Below, piece after piece: positions 51,058-61,282 of a DNA stretch of 64,000 nt. The translations under genes were made by a program, and so were the position numbers. The notes under the pieces are model-generated. The model searched no databases. It saw nothing but the letters and a program-made list of their open reading frames with translations, and was not told the origin of the DNA. Origin of the DNA: Metaclostridioides mangenotii (lineage in GTDB: Bacteria; Bacillota; Clostridia; Peptostreptococcales; Peptostreptococcaceae); contig NZ_JAGGJX010000002.1 of NCBI RefSeq assembly GCF_017873185.1, positions 124,001 through 188,000 on the forward strand, read 5' to 3'. How positions within the stretch are numbered: the stretch's first letter is position 1; each line of letters begins with the position of its first letter.

Positions 51058-52401
51058 ATGTCTCAAAATAACAGCCCTAAAATAGCTCCTGTAGATGAAA
51101 AAATGTCATTTAAAAGTTCGTGGGTGTTTTCACTACAACACGTTCTAGCGATGGCCGCAGGAGCGGTGGCAGTTCCTATGATGGTAGGAAATGCTGCAGG
51201 ACTAGATCAAACTAGTATTGTATTTTTAATTAATGCTTGCCTATTCATGGCAGGTATAGGAACTCTCATACAAAGTGTTGGTATAGGAAATATTATAGGT
51301 GCTAGAATACCAGTAATCGAGGGAACAAGTTTTGCAGCGGTTGCAGGTATGACAGCGATAGCTACGTCATATAATGATCCGAATATTGCGATCCAAAACG
51401 TCTTTGGAGCAGTAATAGTTGCAGGTCTTTTCTGCATAGTGTTAGCTCCTGTGTTTGAAAAACTGATAAGATTTTTCCCGAGTGTTGTTACAGGAACTGT
51501 AGTAATGGTTATAGGTATATCTTTATTTCCAATAGGTATCAAATGGATTACGCTAAACAAAATTGAAGCGGTTGATCCAAAGACTTTCGCTCTTTCAATG
51601 GCAGTTTTAGTTATAACTCTTTTATCTTTTAAATTACTAAAAGGTATATGGAACAGTTCTGCGATTATTGTAGGTATAGTACTTGGAACATTACTTTCAA
51701 TGGCAGTTGGAATGGCGGATTTCAGTAGTGTTGCTGGAGCTGGTTGGGTTTCAATAAACACTCCATTTAAGTTCGGTTTACCACAATTTGATATATCGGC
51801 AATACTGTCTCTATGTCTGATAATGTTAGTTCTGATGACTGAGTCAGTAGGAAATATGATTGCAATACATGAAATGGTGGATAAAGAAGTAACAGGTAAA
51901 AATATAAAAAGAGCGTTATTCGGAGATGGTATATCTACAGCTTTATCAGGTATATTCAACTCTTTCCCAATAACACCTTTTGGCCAAAATACTGGTATTG
52001 TTGGTCTTACTGGAATAAAATCTAGATATGTAGCAGTGTACGCAAGTTTAATGCTTCTAGTATTTGGATTTGTACCTAAGTTTGCGGCTATTATAGCAGC
52101 TATACCAAAACCAGTTCTTGGAGGGGTAGCCTTCGCGATGTTTGGTATGGTAATGGTTGGAGGAGTAAGAACTCTAAGTAAAGTTCAGTTTGTTGGAACT
52201 ATGAATGGAGTTATAGTTGCAGTGAGTGTTGGTCTATCAATTATTCCAATAGTAAACCCTGATTTCTACAACAACTTCCCAGCATGGGTTCAAACTATAT
52301 TCCACAGTGGTATAACTACAGGAAGTTTGGCTGCTGTAATACTTAACATATTCTTTAATGAAATAGGAAATAAGAAGAAAGCAAAAGAAGAAGCGCAGTA
52401 A
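51058..52401 (+). CDS. Uracil/xanthine permease, NCS2 family
   Basis: The 447-residue membrane protein has about 14 hydrophobic segments and the two NCS2 signatures: SLQHVLAMAAGAVAVP near the N-terminus and GQNTGIVGLTGIKSRYV in the second half. NCS2 proteins bring in xanthine, uric acid or uracil with protons. AAGGGAG precedes the ATG, 48 bases after the YgfK gene, so it is likely cotranscribed. Beside SsnA, YgfK and xanthine dehydrogenase, a purine substrate is most likely. Confidence 0.92.
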   Translation: MSQNNSPKIAPVDEKMSFKSSWVFSLQHVLAMAAGAVAVPMMVGNAAGLDQTSIVFLINACLFMAGIGTLIQSVGIGNIIGARIPVIEGTSFAAVAGMTAIATSYNDPNIAIQNVFGAVIVAGLFCIVLAPVFEKLIRFFPSVVTGTVVMVIGISLFPIGIKWITLNKIEAVDPKTFALSMAVLVITLLSFKLLKGIWNSSAIIVGIVLGTLLSMAVGMADFSSVAGAGWVSINTPFKFGLPQFDISAILSLCLIMLVLMTESVGNMIAIHEMVDKEVTGKNIKRALFGDGISTALSGIFNSFPITPFGQNTGIVGLTGIKSRYVAVYASLMLLVFGFVPKFAAIIAAIPKPVLGGVAFAMFGMVMVGGVRTLSKVQFVGTMNGVIVAVSVGLSIIPIVNPDFYNNFPAWVQTIFHSGITTGSLAAVILNIFFNEIGNKKKAKEEAQ

Positions 52402-52574
52402 AGTGATTGTTTAAGGGTAGGTTGATAGGCGATTGGTATTGCTAATTATTCCGGTTGCTACCTGCTAGAAATAAAGAAGTAAAAAGATAAAAACAAATAA
52501 AAAGAAGTTAAGAAATATAAACAAGTTTATAAATAAAAAGAAATATAGAATAAACAAGTATTATGTTATAAAAG

Positions 52575-52611
52575 CATCTTTTGTGCAATTACATGCACAA
52601 AAGATGTCTTT
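52575..52611 (+). terminator. Terminator after the permease gene
   Basis: CATCTTTTGTGCA pairs perfectly with TGCACAAAAGATG across a 6-base loop, followed by TCTTTAT. The rest of 52402-52664 is AT-rich with nothing else recognised. Confidence 0.85.
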
Positions 52612-52664
52612 ATAATAAGCAAGAATTTAAAACTCTGATTTGTCAAAATTAAGGTGGAATAAAT

Positions 52665-54047
52665 ATGGGAACAATACTTAGAGGTGGAAAAATAGTAACA
52701 AATGAAAAAACTTATAATTCAAATATAAGGATTGATGGAGAAAAGATCGTTGCTATAGGATCTGATATAGAAGTAAGTGGAGATGAGATCGTGGATGTTA
52801 CTGGAAGCTATATTCTTCCAGGTGGAATAGATACTCATACACATTTTGACTTAGATAACGGAGCTACTATGACAGCAGATAGTTTTGCTACTGGGACTAA
52901 AGCGGCAATAGCAGGTGGTACAACTACTGTTTTAGACTTTGCTACTCAATCAAAAGGCAAGTCGCTAGCAGACGGGCTTAAAGAATGGCATATAAAAGCT
53001 GATAACAAATCTTATTCGGACTACGGATTCCATATGGCTATAACTGACTGGAATGATTCTGTTCGCGATGAGATGGATGATATGATATATGAGGGTGTGT
53101 CTTCATTCAAAATGTATATGGCATATAAAAATCTTAAAGTAGAAGATGATGTGATATATGAAGCCTTAAAGAAATCTGAAGAAATTGGTGGTATTATAGG
53201 TTTTCACTGTGAGAACGGAGAGGTAATTGATGAGCTTATAAGTGAGGCTAGAGAGAATGGTCATTTGTCTCCTAGATATCATCCGCTTACTAGACCAGCT
53301 ATACTAGAAGCAGAAGCTACATCAAGACTGATGAAAATCGCTGAAGTTGCAAAATCAAAAGTATACGTTGTCCATCTAAGCTGTAAAGAATCTTTAGAGG
53401 AAGTTAAAAAAGCAGAATCTAGAGGAGTAGATGTGGTTGTAGAATCATGCCCACAGTACTTAGTTCTCGATGAAGAACGATATTTTGAGGATGGGTTTGA
53501 AGGTGCTAAATACGTTATGTCTCCACCACTTAGAGATAAGTCTAACAATGAAATTCTTTGGAAGGCGATCGCTGATGGTGATATAGATACTATTGGAACT
53601 GATCATTGCTCATTTAATTTTAAAGGGCAAAAGGAATTAGGTAAGGACGACTTTAGTAAAATACCTAATGGAGGGCCAGGAGTAGAACATAGAATAAAAC
53701 TTCTATACACTTACGGAGTTTGTAAAGACAAAATAACGATGAACCAATTGGTTGATGTTGTGTCAACTAATCCCGCTAAGATATTTGGAATGTACCCTGA
53801 AAAAGGTGCAATAGAAGTAGGCAGTGATGCGGATATAACTGTTTTAGACCCAAATATTAAAGATGTAATAAAGGCAGAAATGCAAGTACAAAATGTGGAT
53901 TATACTCCATATGAGGATTTTGAGGTAGATTGTGTAATAAGCAGAGTGTACTTAAGAGGTACCGAAGTTGTAAAAGATGGTAAAGTTATTAGCAATTCGC
54001 CAAATGGAGAGTATGTGAAAAGGCGACAAGCAAAGGGGGCTAAGTAG
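52665..54047 (+). CDS. Dihydropyrimidinase/hydantoinase (HyuA/YgeZ-like)
   Basis: This 460-residue cyclic amidohydrolase opens dihydropyrimidine or hydantoin rings. The two-metal site is complete: GGIDTHTHFD, the carboxylated lysine in SSFKMYMAYKN, GFHCENGEV, VYVVHLSCKE and GTDHCSFN. AAGGTGG precedes the ATG. Its stop codon directly abuts the ATG of the xanthine dehydrogenase gene, so the two are translationally coupled. In E. coli the matching gene (ygeZ) lies in the same set of selenium-linked genes. The natural ring substrate is not known. Confidence 0.92.
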   Translation: MGTILRGGKIVTNEKTYNSNIRIDGEKIVAIGSDIEVSGDEIVDVTGSYILPGGIDTHTHFDLDNGATMTADSFATGTKAAIAGGTTTVLDFATQSKGKSLADGLKEWHIKADNKSYSDYGFHMAITDWNDSVRDEMDDMIYEGVSSFKMYMAYKNLKVEDDVIYEALKKSEEIGGIIGFHCENGEVIDELISEARENGHLSPRYHPLTRPAILEAEATSRLMKIAEVAKSKVYVVHLSCKESLEEVKKAESRGVDVVVESCPQYLVLDEERYFEDGFEGAKYVMSPPLRDKSNNEILWKAIADGDIDTIGTDHCSFNFKGQKELGKDDFSKIPNGGPGVEHRIKLLYTYGVCKDKITMNQLVDVVSTNPAKIFGMYPEKGAIEVGSDADITVLDPNIKDVIKAEMQVQNVDYTPYEDFEVDCVISRVYLRGTEVVKDGKVISNSPNGEYVKRRQAKGAK

Positions 54048-56609
54048 ATGGTAGAATTTATACTTAACGGAGAGAAAGTTGTAGCAGAAGAAGGTAAGAA
54101 ACTTCTAGACTACTTGAGAGAAGATAAAAATATTACTTCTGTAAAAAATGGATGTTCTGAAGGTGCTTGTGGTACTTGTATGGTTATAATAGATGGCAAA
54201 GCTACTAAAGCTTGTGTATTTAAAACTGATAAATTAGCTGGAAAAAACATAGTTACTATAGAAGGAATGACTGAAAGAGAGCAAGATGTATACGCTTATG
54301 CTTTCTCTAGTCAAGGAGCTGTACAATGTGGTTTCTGTATACCAGGCATGGTAATAAGTGCAAAAGCTTTACTAGATGTAAATGCGGATCCAACTGAGGA
54401 TGATATAAAGAAAGCTTTAAGAGGAAATATTTGTAGATGTACTGGTTATGTAAAAATAATTAAAGCTGTACAATTAGTTGCTAAAATACTAAGAGAAGGT
54501 ACGGAAGTTCCAAAAGTGGCTTGTAAAGGTCTAGTTGGAGACAGTCTTCAAAGAGTAGACGCAGTAGCAAAAACTCTTGGAACAGCTGAGTATGTAGACG
54601 ATATAAGAATGGATGGTATGATCTACGGTTCTGCTGTTAGAGCTAAGTACCCAAGAGCATTAGTTAAGAGTATAAATACTGAAAAAGCTAAAGCTCATCC
54701 TGGAGTAGTCGCAGTACTTACTGCTGAAGATGTTCCTGGAACATTAAAAGTTGGTCACTTGAAAAAAGATTGGGATACTTTAATTCCAGTAGGACATGAA
54801 ACGAGATACTTAGGAGATTCGATAGTTTTAGTAGCTGCTGAGACTAAAGAAGCTTTAGAAGAAGCTAAGAGTTTAGTAGAAATTGATTATGAAGAGTTAA
54901 CTCCACTTAGCACTCCAGAAATGGCACTAGCTGAAGGAGCTCCACTTATACATGAGACAGGAAACCTTCTAGTTAAACAAGAGCTAAAAAGAGGAAACGC
55001 TGAGGAAAAAATTAAAAACTCAAAATATGTAGTAACTAAGCATTATTCTACACCTCCAACTGAGCACGCTTTCTTAGAGCCAGAATGTGCTGTTGCTGGA
55101 CCATATGAAGAAGATGGAGTTTTAATTTACTCTACTGATCAAGGGGTATTCGCTACTCAACACGAGTGTGCTGATATGTTAGGTCTTCCTCATGAGAAGG
55201 TAAGAGTTATAAATAAAATGGTAGGTGGAGGATTCGGTGGTAAAGAAGACATGAGTGTCCAACACCACGCTGCTTTACTTGCTTACCATACTAAGAGATT
55301 TGTAAAAGTACTACTTACAAGAAAAGAAAGTATGATAATACATCCAAAGAGACATGCTGCAGAGATGATATTCACAACTGCATGTGATGAAAATGGATAT
55401 TTAACAGCTATGAAGGCTGAGATAGTTACTGACACAGGTGCTTACGCATCTCTAGGTGGACCAGTACTTCAAAGACTTTGTACACATGCTGCTGGACCAT
55501 ACAACTATCAAGATATAGATATAGTTGGAAGAGCAGCTTACACTAATAACCCTCCTGGAGGAGCATTTAGAGGTTTCGGAGTTACTCAAAGTTGTTTTGC
55601 AACAGAGTGTAACATAAACTTATTGGCTGAGATGGTTGGAATTTCTCCATGGGAAATTAGATACAGAAATGCTATAAAGCCAGGTCAAGTTCTTCCAAAT
55701 GGACAGATAGCTGATGAAGGTACTGCTTTGGTAGAAACTTTAGAATCTGTTAAAGAGGCTTATGAAGCTCATCCAAGAGCAGGTATAGCTTGTGCGATGA
55801 AGAATGCCGGAGTTGGGGTTGGTATACCTGATGTAGGAAGATGTAATATAGTAATTATAGACGGAAAAGTTCATTTAAGATCGAGTGCATCTTGTATAGG
55901 TCAAGGTCTTGGAACTGTAATGGTTCAAGTGGCTTGTGAAACTACTGGATTAGCTCCAGAACTTATGGTTCACGCTGCACCTGATACACATACTACACCA
56001 GATTCAGGAAACACTACTGCATCTAGACAAACAGTATTTACTGGAGAGGCTACAAGAGTTGCAAGCACGAAATTAAAAGAAGCTCTAGATTCTGGTAAAA
56101 CACTAGCAGATCTTGATGGTGAAGAGTTCTACGGAGAGTACTCATCAGTAACTGATAAGATGGGATCTGACAAAGAATTCCCAGTAAGTCACGTTGCTTA
56201 TGGATACGCTACTCAAGTAGTAATGCTTGACGAAGATGGAAAGCTAGAGAAAGTTATAGCTGCACACGATGTTGGCAAAGCTATAAACCCAATAAGTCTA
56301 GAAGGTCAAATAGAAGGTGGAGTAGTAATGTCACTTGGATATGGGTTAACAGAAGATTATCCATTGAAAGATTCTGTTCCTACTGGAAAATTCGGTACTA
56401 TAGGATTATTTAAATCAATAGATATACCAGAAATCGAAACAATAATAATAGAGAAGAACGATGTTGAATTAGCTTATGGAGCTAAAGGTGTTGGAGAGAT
56501 ATGTTCAGTACCAGCAGCGCCAGCTGTTCAAAATGCTTACTATGTAATGGATAAGCAATTTAGAACTAAATTACCACTTGAAAACACTCCTTACAATAAA
56601 AAGAAATAG
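54048..56609 (+). CDS. Selenium-dependent xanthine dehydrogenase (fused FeS and molybdenum subunits)
   Basis: This 853-residue protein has an N-terminal two-cluster [2Fe-2S] domain (GCSEGACGTCMV at about 35-46; QCGFCIPGM and GNICRCTGY at about 100-130) followed by the molybdopterin domains (GGGFGGKED, PPGGAFRGFG, GVGEICSVP). It fits TIGR03311, hydroxylases with a labile selenium ligand on molybdenum, so no TGA codon is needed and none is present. The FAD domain or subunit of ordinary xanthine dehydrogenases is missing here and nearby. It starts immediately after the dihydropyrimidinase stop. Electron transfer to another carrier, such as YgfK, is inferred. Confidence 0.92.
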   Translation: MVEFILNGEKVVAEEGKKLLDYLREDKNITSVKNGCSEGACGTCMVIIDGKATKACVFKTDKLAGKNIVTIEGMTEREQDVYAYAFSSQGAVQCGFCIPGMVISAKALLDVNADPTEDDIKKALRGNICRCTGYVKIIKAVQLVAKILREGTEVPKVACKGLVGDSLQRVDAVAKTLGTAEYVDDIRMDGMIYGSAVRAKYPRALVKSINTEKAKAHPGVVAVLTAEDVPGTLKVGHLKKDWDTLIPVGHETRYLGDSIVLVAAETKEALEEAKSLVEIDYEELTPLSTPEMALAEGAPLIHETGNLLVKQELKRGNAEEKIKNSKYVVTKHYSTPPTEHAFLEPECAVAGPYEEDGVLIYSTDQGVFATQHECADMLGLPHEKVRVINKMVGGGFGGKEDMSVQHHAALLAYHTKRFVKVLLTRKESMIIHPKRHAAEMIFTTACDENGYLTAMKAEIVTDTGAYASLGGPVLQRLCTHAAGPYNYQDIDIVGRAAYTNNPPGGAFRGFGVTQSCFATECNINLLAEMVGISPWEIRYRNAIKPGQVLPNGQIADEGTALVETLESVKEAYEAHPRAGIACAMKNAGVGVGIPDVGRCNIVIIDGKVHLRSSASCIGQGLGTVMVQVACETTGLAPELMVHAAPDTHTTPDSGNTTASRQTVFTGEATRVASTKLKEALDSGKTLADLDGEEFYGEYSSVTDKMGSDKEFPVSHVAYGYATQVVMLDEDGKLEKVIAAHDVGKAINPISLEGQIEGGVVMSLGYGLTEDYPLKDSVPTGKFGTIGLFKSIDIPEIETIIIEKNDVELAYGAKGVGEICSVPAAPAVQNAYYVMDKQFRTKLPLENTPYNKKK

Positions 56610-56636
56610 TAACTGAGTAAAAAATTGTTTATATAT

Positions 56637-56699
56637 AAAAACCCTTTTGCATAATACACGTCTAAAATGTTAGAATGTAATTATAAAGAAGGGTTTTTT
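56637..56699 (+). terminator. Terminator between xanthine dehydrogenase and rpoN
   Basis: AAAACCCTT pairs with AAGGGTTTT around a 44-base AT-rich loop, followed by a T-run. The long loop makes it weaker than the other terminators; a promoter for rpoN may lie inside the loop. Confidence 0.65.
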
Positions 56700-56731
56700 A
56701 TTTATATTATAATAAAAGTGGGGTGACGAAG

Positions 56732-58078
56732 TTGGGCCTTAATAATAGATTAGAATTGAGCCAGTCACAGAAGTTGATTTTGACAACTCAGATAAAACAA
56801 TCATTGACTATATTAAACATGAGTAAGTTAGAGCTAGATGAAGAGATAAAAAAGGAATCGGAAAATAACCCATTAATTGAAGTGGAGACAAAGAGTGAAA
56901 TAAACTGGGAGCAGTATGTAAAGGATATGGAGTACTCTAGATCTACATATAAGGGAGAATCTAGCTACAATCCGGATAACGAAGTGGATTTAGAAAACTT
57001 AATTAGGTATTCTTCAAACTTGTACGAGGATTTAAAGTTTCAAATAAGCTTATACAATATTTCTGAAAAACAAAAAAAGATATGTGAGTATATAATAGAT
57101 AGCCTTGATGAAGACGGCTACCTTAGATCAAATGATATAGATATAATAAATATACTAAAAATTAACGAAGAACAATTTAATGAATGTCTTGAAATTGTAC
57201 AACAATTAGAGCCTGTTGGTGTCGGGGCAAGAGATTTATCCGAATGTCTGTTGATTCAAATGGACAACTTAAATATAAATAATAAAGTATTAAGAGAAAT
57301 TGTTAAAAACGATTTGATTTTGCTTGCTAATAATAAATATAAGCAAATAAGCAAAAAATACAACATTACACTGCAAAAATGTGTAGAGCTGATGGATATC
57401 ATTAAATCATTTGATCCAAGACCAGGAAGGGCAAAATCTTCCGAAAAAAGCGTATATATTCAGCCCGATGTATTTGTAGAAAAAATAGATGGGGAGTTTG
57501 TAGTTCACACCAACGAAAAAGATTCTTATAAAATAAGAATAAATAACTATTACAAAGATATATTGAGCAATTCCAGTTCTGATGAAAATGCAAAGAGCTT
57601 TATAAAAGAGAGACTTAACTCAGCTACAGATCTAATTAAAAACATAGAAAACAGAAAGACAACTATTCTTAGAATAGCTGAAGAGACTCTGAGTGCTCAA
57701 AGAGAATTTTTAGAAAAGGGTACAAAATATATAAAACCACTGAAGATGAAGGATATAGCTGAAAGATTAGGTTTTCATGAATCTACGATCAGTAGAGGTG
57801 TAAACGGAAAATACATGCTAACTCCGTATGGACTTTACGAATTTAGATATTTCTTCAGCAGTGCTATAGATACAGAGAGCGATGAAAAGGCTTCCAGCAT
57901 CAGTATAAAAAAGATGATAGAAGAAATAATAGAAGGCGAAAATAAAAGCAAACCTCTAAGTGATGATCATATTTCAAAAATTCTTAAAGAAAAAGGTATA
58001 AATATAGCTAGGAGAACAGTAGCTAAATACCGAGAAGAGTTGGGAATACTATCATCCAGCAGAAGAAAAAAATATTAA
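56732..58078 (+). CDS. rpoN: RNA polymerase sigma-54 factor
   Basis: RpoN (SigL; 448 residues) has the glutamine-rich activator-contact region I (LSQSQKLILTTQIKQSLTIL), a core-binding region, the helix-turn-helix (MKDIAERLGFHESTISRGVN) and the RpoN box ARRTVAKYREELGI near the end. The TTG at 56732 is preferred, since GGGGTGA lies just before it; an in-frame GTG at 56723 overlaps that site. It reads the -24/-12 promoters found here before prdC, the cysteine desulfidase gene, ridA and dpaL. It is monocistronic, between the selenium-linked cluster and the glycolytic genes. Confidence 0.93.
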   Translation: MGLNNRLELSQSQKLILTTQIKQSLTILNMSKLELDEEIKKESENNPLIEVETKSEINWEQYVKDMEYSRSTYKGESSYNPDNEVDLENLIRYSSNLYEDLKFQISLYNISEKQKKICEYIIDSLDEDGYLRSNDIDIINILKINEEQFNECLEIVQQLEPVGVGARDLSECLLIQMDNLNINNKVLREIVKNDLILLANNKYKQISKKYNITLQKCVELMDIIKSFDPRPGRAKSSEKSVYIQPDVFVEKIDGEFVVHTNEKDSYKIRINNYYKDILSNSSSDENAKSFIKERLNSATDLIKNIENRKTTILRIAEETLSAQREFLEKGTKYIKPLKMKDIAERLGFHESTISRGVNGKYMLTPYGLYEFRYFFSSAIDTESDEKASSISIKKMIEEIIEGENKSKPLSDDHISKILKEKGINIARRTVAKYREELGILSSSRRKKY

Positions 58079-58505
58079 AAAATATAAAAGAACAGATACA
58101 ATCAAACATGAACATAAAAAACGACAAAAAGTAACAAAAGTAAGCGTAAAAGAACTAAGATGAAGGCGGAAAAGTTCGTCTAAAAATCATAGAAAAACAT
58201 TGAAATAATCACAAACTAACAATAAATTTGCAGCAGAAAATAATTGAAAAAAACGACAACTTTTATGATAAGATAAAGAAAAGGATGACTGTCTAATCTT
58301 GTAAAAAATAATCGATATTGTATGTATACAATAAATTTATTTTATAAAAAAATATAAAAATATTCTAAAACAATCAATATAAAACGATGACTATAAAATA
58401 AAAAGTATAAATATATTCAGTAATTATAAGTATAAATATATTCTGAAAAAATAAGTATATATTTATATGAAAAATTTAAAAATAAACTTGTATTGATAGC
58501 ATAGA

Positions 58506-58535
58506 TTGAACTTTTATTTTTATTTTATATATAAT
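58506..58535 (+). promoter_or_regulatory. Probable promoter of the glycolytic genes in a 628-base gap
   Basis: The stretch 58079-58706 has no credible gene and no cggR-like regulator. TTGAAC and TATAAT with an 18-base spacer at 58506-58535 are the best promoter match, 170 bases before gap. Short direct repeats of AGTATAAATATATTC (near 58410-58445) lie upstream; I cannot assign them. Confidence 0.5.
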
Positions 58536-58706
58536 TAAGTTTTTCTGGACAATACTATACGATATGGAGAACATAGATTTTACAAGAAGAAATAAAAGGC
58601 TTCCTTAAATACCTGAATAGTAGTTATTATAACTAAAATACTATAAGACTTTAAAATATAATCGAAGATTATATTAAAAATATTACTTACTACAGGAGGT
58701 AAACTT

Positions 58707-59729
58707 ATGTTAAGAGTTGGAATTAATGGATTTGGTAGAATTGGGAGATTAGCATTTAGATTAATGATAGAACAGCCAGAAGCATTTGAAATAGTCGGCA
58801 TCAACGATTTAACTGATGTAGAGATGCTTGTATATTTACTTAAATACGACACAACCCAAGGTAGACTAAATCATAAAATAGAAATAAAAGGCAACAATAT
58901 TGTGGTAAATGGCAGAGAAGTAAAAGTTACATCTGAAAGAAATCCAGCAGATATACCATGGCTTGAGTTAGGTACAGAAGTAGTGTTGGAGTGTACTGGA
59001 TTATTTTCATCTAAGGAAAAAGCAGAAGAACATTTAAAAGCAGGAGCAAAAAGGGTAATTATTTCAGCTCCCGGTTCAGATGATATAAAGATGATTGTAT
59101 ACAATACAAATCACGAAACATTAGATGGATCTGAAACCATAATCTCAGCTGCTTCGTGTACTACTAACTGCCTTGCACCGATGGCAAAAGTGTTAAACGA
59201 CAATTATGGAATACAAAAAGGTCTTATGACTACAATCCACGCTTACACAAACGATCAAAACACACTGGATGCGCCTCACCCAAAAGGTGATTTTAGAAGA
59301 GCAAGATCGGCGGCAAATAACATAGTTCCAAACAGCACAGGTGCAGCTAAAGCTATAGGAAAAGTAATACCAGAATTAGAAGGTAAACTTGACGGCTCTG
59401 CTCAAAGGGTTCCAGTTCCTACTGGATCTATTACAGAGTTAGTTTGTAGTTTAGATAAGAAAGTAAGCGTAGAAGAAATAAACAAAGCTATGAAAGAAGC
59501 GGAAAATGATTCATTTGGATATAATTATGAGATGTTAGTATCATCAGATGTAATTGGAATTTACTATGGATCTCTTTTTGATGCAACTCAGACGAAAGTA
59601 ATCGATGTTAATGGTGAGCAACTTGTGAAAGTTGTAGCTTGGTACGACAATGAGATGTCTTATACAGTGCAGTTAATAAGATTATTGGTATTGGTTGGAG
59701 GATTTGTTAAGGAAGAAAATCCCTACTAA
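58707..59729 (+). CDS. gap: Glyceraldehyde-3-phosphate dehydrogenase
   Basis: GAPDH (340 residues) oxidises glyceraldehyde 3-phosphate with NAD. It has [14 protein letters not shown], the catalytic Cys151 in [20 protein letters not shown], and the C-terminal [17 protein letters not shown] precedes the ATG. The five lower-glycolysis genes follow in order gap, pgk, tpi, gpmI, eno, but gap has its own terminator, so it can also be expressed alone. Confidence 0.96.
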   Translation: MLRVGINGFGRIGRLAFRLMIEQPEAFEIVGINDLTDVEMLVYLLKYDTTQGRLNHKIEIKGNNIVVNGREVKVTSERNPADIPWLELGTEVVLECTGLFSSKEKAEEHLKAGAKRVIISAPGSDDIKMIVYNTNHETLDGSETIISAASCTTNCLAPMAKVLNDNYGIQKGLMTTIHAYTNDQNTLDAPHPKGDFRRARSAANNIVPNSTGAAKAIGKVIPELEGKLDGSAQRVPVPTGSITELVCSLDKKVSVEEINKAMKEAENDSFGYNYEMLVSSDVIGIYYGSLFDATQTKVIDVNGEQLVKVVAWYDNEMSYTVQLIRLLVLVGGFVKEENPY

Positions 59730-59778
59730 ACCGGTTACCTATATTTGGTAAATTGTTTATCTTCATTTAACATTAAAT

Positions 59779-59819
59779 AAAGTCCATATCTGTGTATTAG
59801 CATAGGTATGGACTTTTTT
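59779..59819 (+). terminator. Terminator after gap
   Basis: AAAGTCCATA pairs with TATGGACTTT, with further inner pairing, and seven T residues follow. Confidence 0.88.
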
Positions 59820-59971
59820 GCTCAATTTTATAAAAACTAAAGAATTTACGTAAATAATTGTGACATACTATTCATAAATAACCAATAATATGATATATTA
59901 AATATTATAAAAGTATACATTAATGTCTATTAATGTAAGATAAATTTCTTTACTTAAAAGGAGAGTTAACT

Positions 59972-61174
59972 ATGTCAATGCTGAACAAAAAAAATATAGA
60001 AGATATAGAAGTTAGTGGGAAGAAAGTATTAGTAAGATGTGATTTTAATGTACCACTTAAAGACGGACAAATAACAGACGACAATAGATTAAGAGGTGCT
60101 ATGCCTACAATAGAGAACCTTGTATCAAGAGATGCAAAGGTTATATTGTGTTCTCATTTAGGAAAACCAAAAGGGGAAGCTAAAAAAGAACTATCTCTAG
60201 CTCCTGTAGCTGAAAAGTTATCTGAAATGTTAGGGAAAGAAGTAGTATTTGCTGCTGATGATAATGTAGTAGGAGAAAATGCTAAAGCTGCAGTAAATAA
60301 AATGGAAGACGGAGATATAGTACTTATAGAAAACACTAGATATAGAGCAGAAGAAACTAAAAATGAAGAACACTTCTCAAAAGAATTAGCGTCACTTGCA
60401 GAGATATATGTAAATGATGCTTTTGGAACTGCTCACAGAGCTCACTGCTCAACAGTAGGTGCGGGAGAATTTTTAGAAGAAAGAGCTTGTGGATATTTAA
60501 TACAAAAAGAGATTAAATTCTTAGGAGATGCAGTTGCAAATCCTGTAAGACCTTTTACAGCGATATTAGGTGGAGCGAAAGTTTCAGATAAGCTTGCAGT
60601 TATTAACAATTTACTTGATAAAGTGGATAACTTAATCATCGGCGGAGGAATGGCGTATACATTCCTAAAAGCACAGGGATATGATGTAGGAACTTCTTTA
60701 TTAGAAGAAGATAAAATAGAATACGCAAAAGAGATGATGGTGAAGGCTAAGGAGGAGGGAGTAAACCTTCTACTTCCAACAGACGTAGTAATGGCAGAAA
60801 AATTTGCAGAAGATGCAGAGCCAATAGTTACTGACGATGCAAACATAAAAGACGGATATATGGGATTAGATATAGGTCCAAAATCTGTGGATATCTTCGT
60901 AGATGCTATAAATAAATCTAAAACTGTAGTTTGGAATGGTCCAATGGGAGTTTTTGAATTTGCAAACTTTGCTACAGGTACACTAGAAGTTGCAAAAGCT
61001 ATGGCTAACCTAAAAGATGCCACAACTATAATCGGCGGTGGAGACAGTGCAGCTGCTGTTAACCAACTTGGATTTGGAGATAAGATGACTCATGTATCTA
61101 CAGGTGGTGGAGCTTCTCTAGAGTTCTTAGAAGGTAAAGATCTTCCAGGTATAGTATCTTTAGACGATAAGTAA
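59972..61174 (+). CDS. pgk: Phosphoglycerate kinase
   Basis: Pgk (400 residues) makes ATP from 1,3-bisphosphoglycerate. Motifs seen are [23 protein letters not shown], the hinge-near [25 protein letters not shown] and the C-terminal nucleotide loop [18 protein letters not shown] precedes the ATG. The 242 bases before it hold the gap terminator and an AT-rich leader that probably includes a promoter. It is followed by tpiA 108 bases downstream. Confidence 0.96.
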   Translation: MSMLNKKNIEDIEVSGKKVLVRCDFNVPLKDGQITDDNRLRGAMPTIENLVSRDAKVILCSHLGKPKGEAKKELSLAPVAEKLSEMLGKEVVFAADDNVVGENAKAAVNKMEDGDIVLIENTRYRAEETKNEEHFSKELASLAEIYVNDAFGTAHRAHCSTVGAGEFLEERACGYLIQKEIKFLGDAVANPVRPFTAILGGAKVSDKLAVINNLLDKVDNLIIGGGMAYTFLKAQGYDVGTSLLEEDKIEYAKEMMVKAKEEGVNLLLPTDVVMAEKFAEDAEPIVTDDANIKDGYMGLDIGPKSVDIFVDAINKSKTVVWNGPMGVFEFANFATGTLEVAKAMANLKDATTIIGGGDSAAAVNQLGFGDKMTHVSTGGGASLEFLEGKDLPGIVSLDDK

Positions 61175-61282
61175 GATAATATAAAAATAGAAGATAGCTT
61201 GTTTATATTTAAAAAAATATACAATAATATATAAAAAGATACATTAGAAAGAATAAACTTATATATAAGGAGATTTGAATAC

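Noticed and set aside
51207-51959. 250-codon open frame on the minus strand
   Set aside because: It is the reverse of the NCS2 permease gene, has no ribosome site and no recognisable protein pattern.
52430-52455. Sigma-54 promoter before the dihydropyrimidinase gene (TTGGTATTGCTA)
   Set aside because: The spacing between GG and GC is too short for a -24/-12 element and there is a terminator between it and the gene.
60442-61023. 193-codon open frame on the minus strand
   Set aside because: It is antisense to pgk and shows no family pattern.
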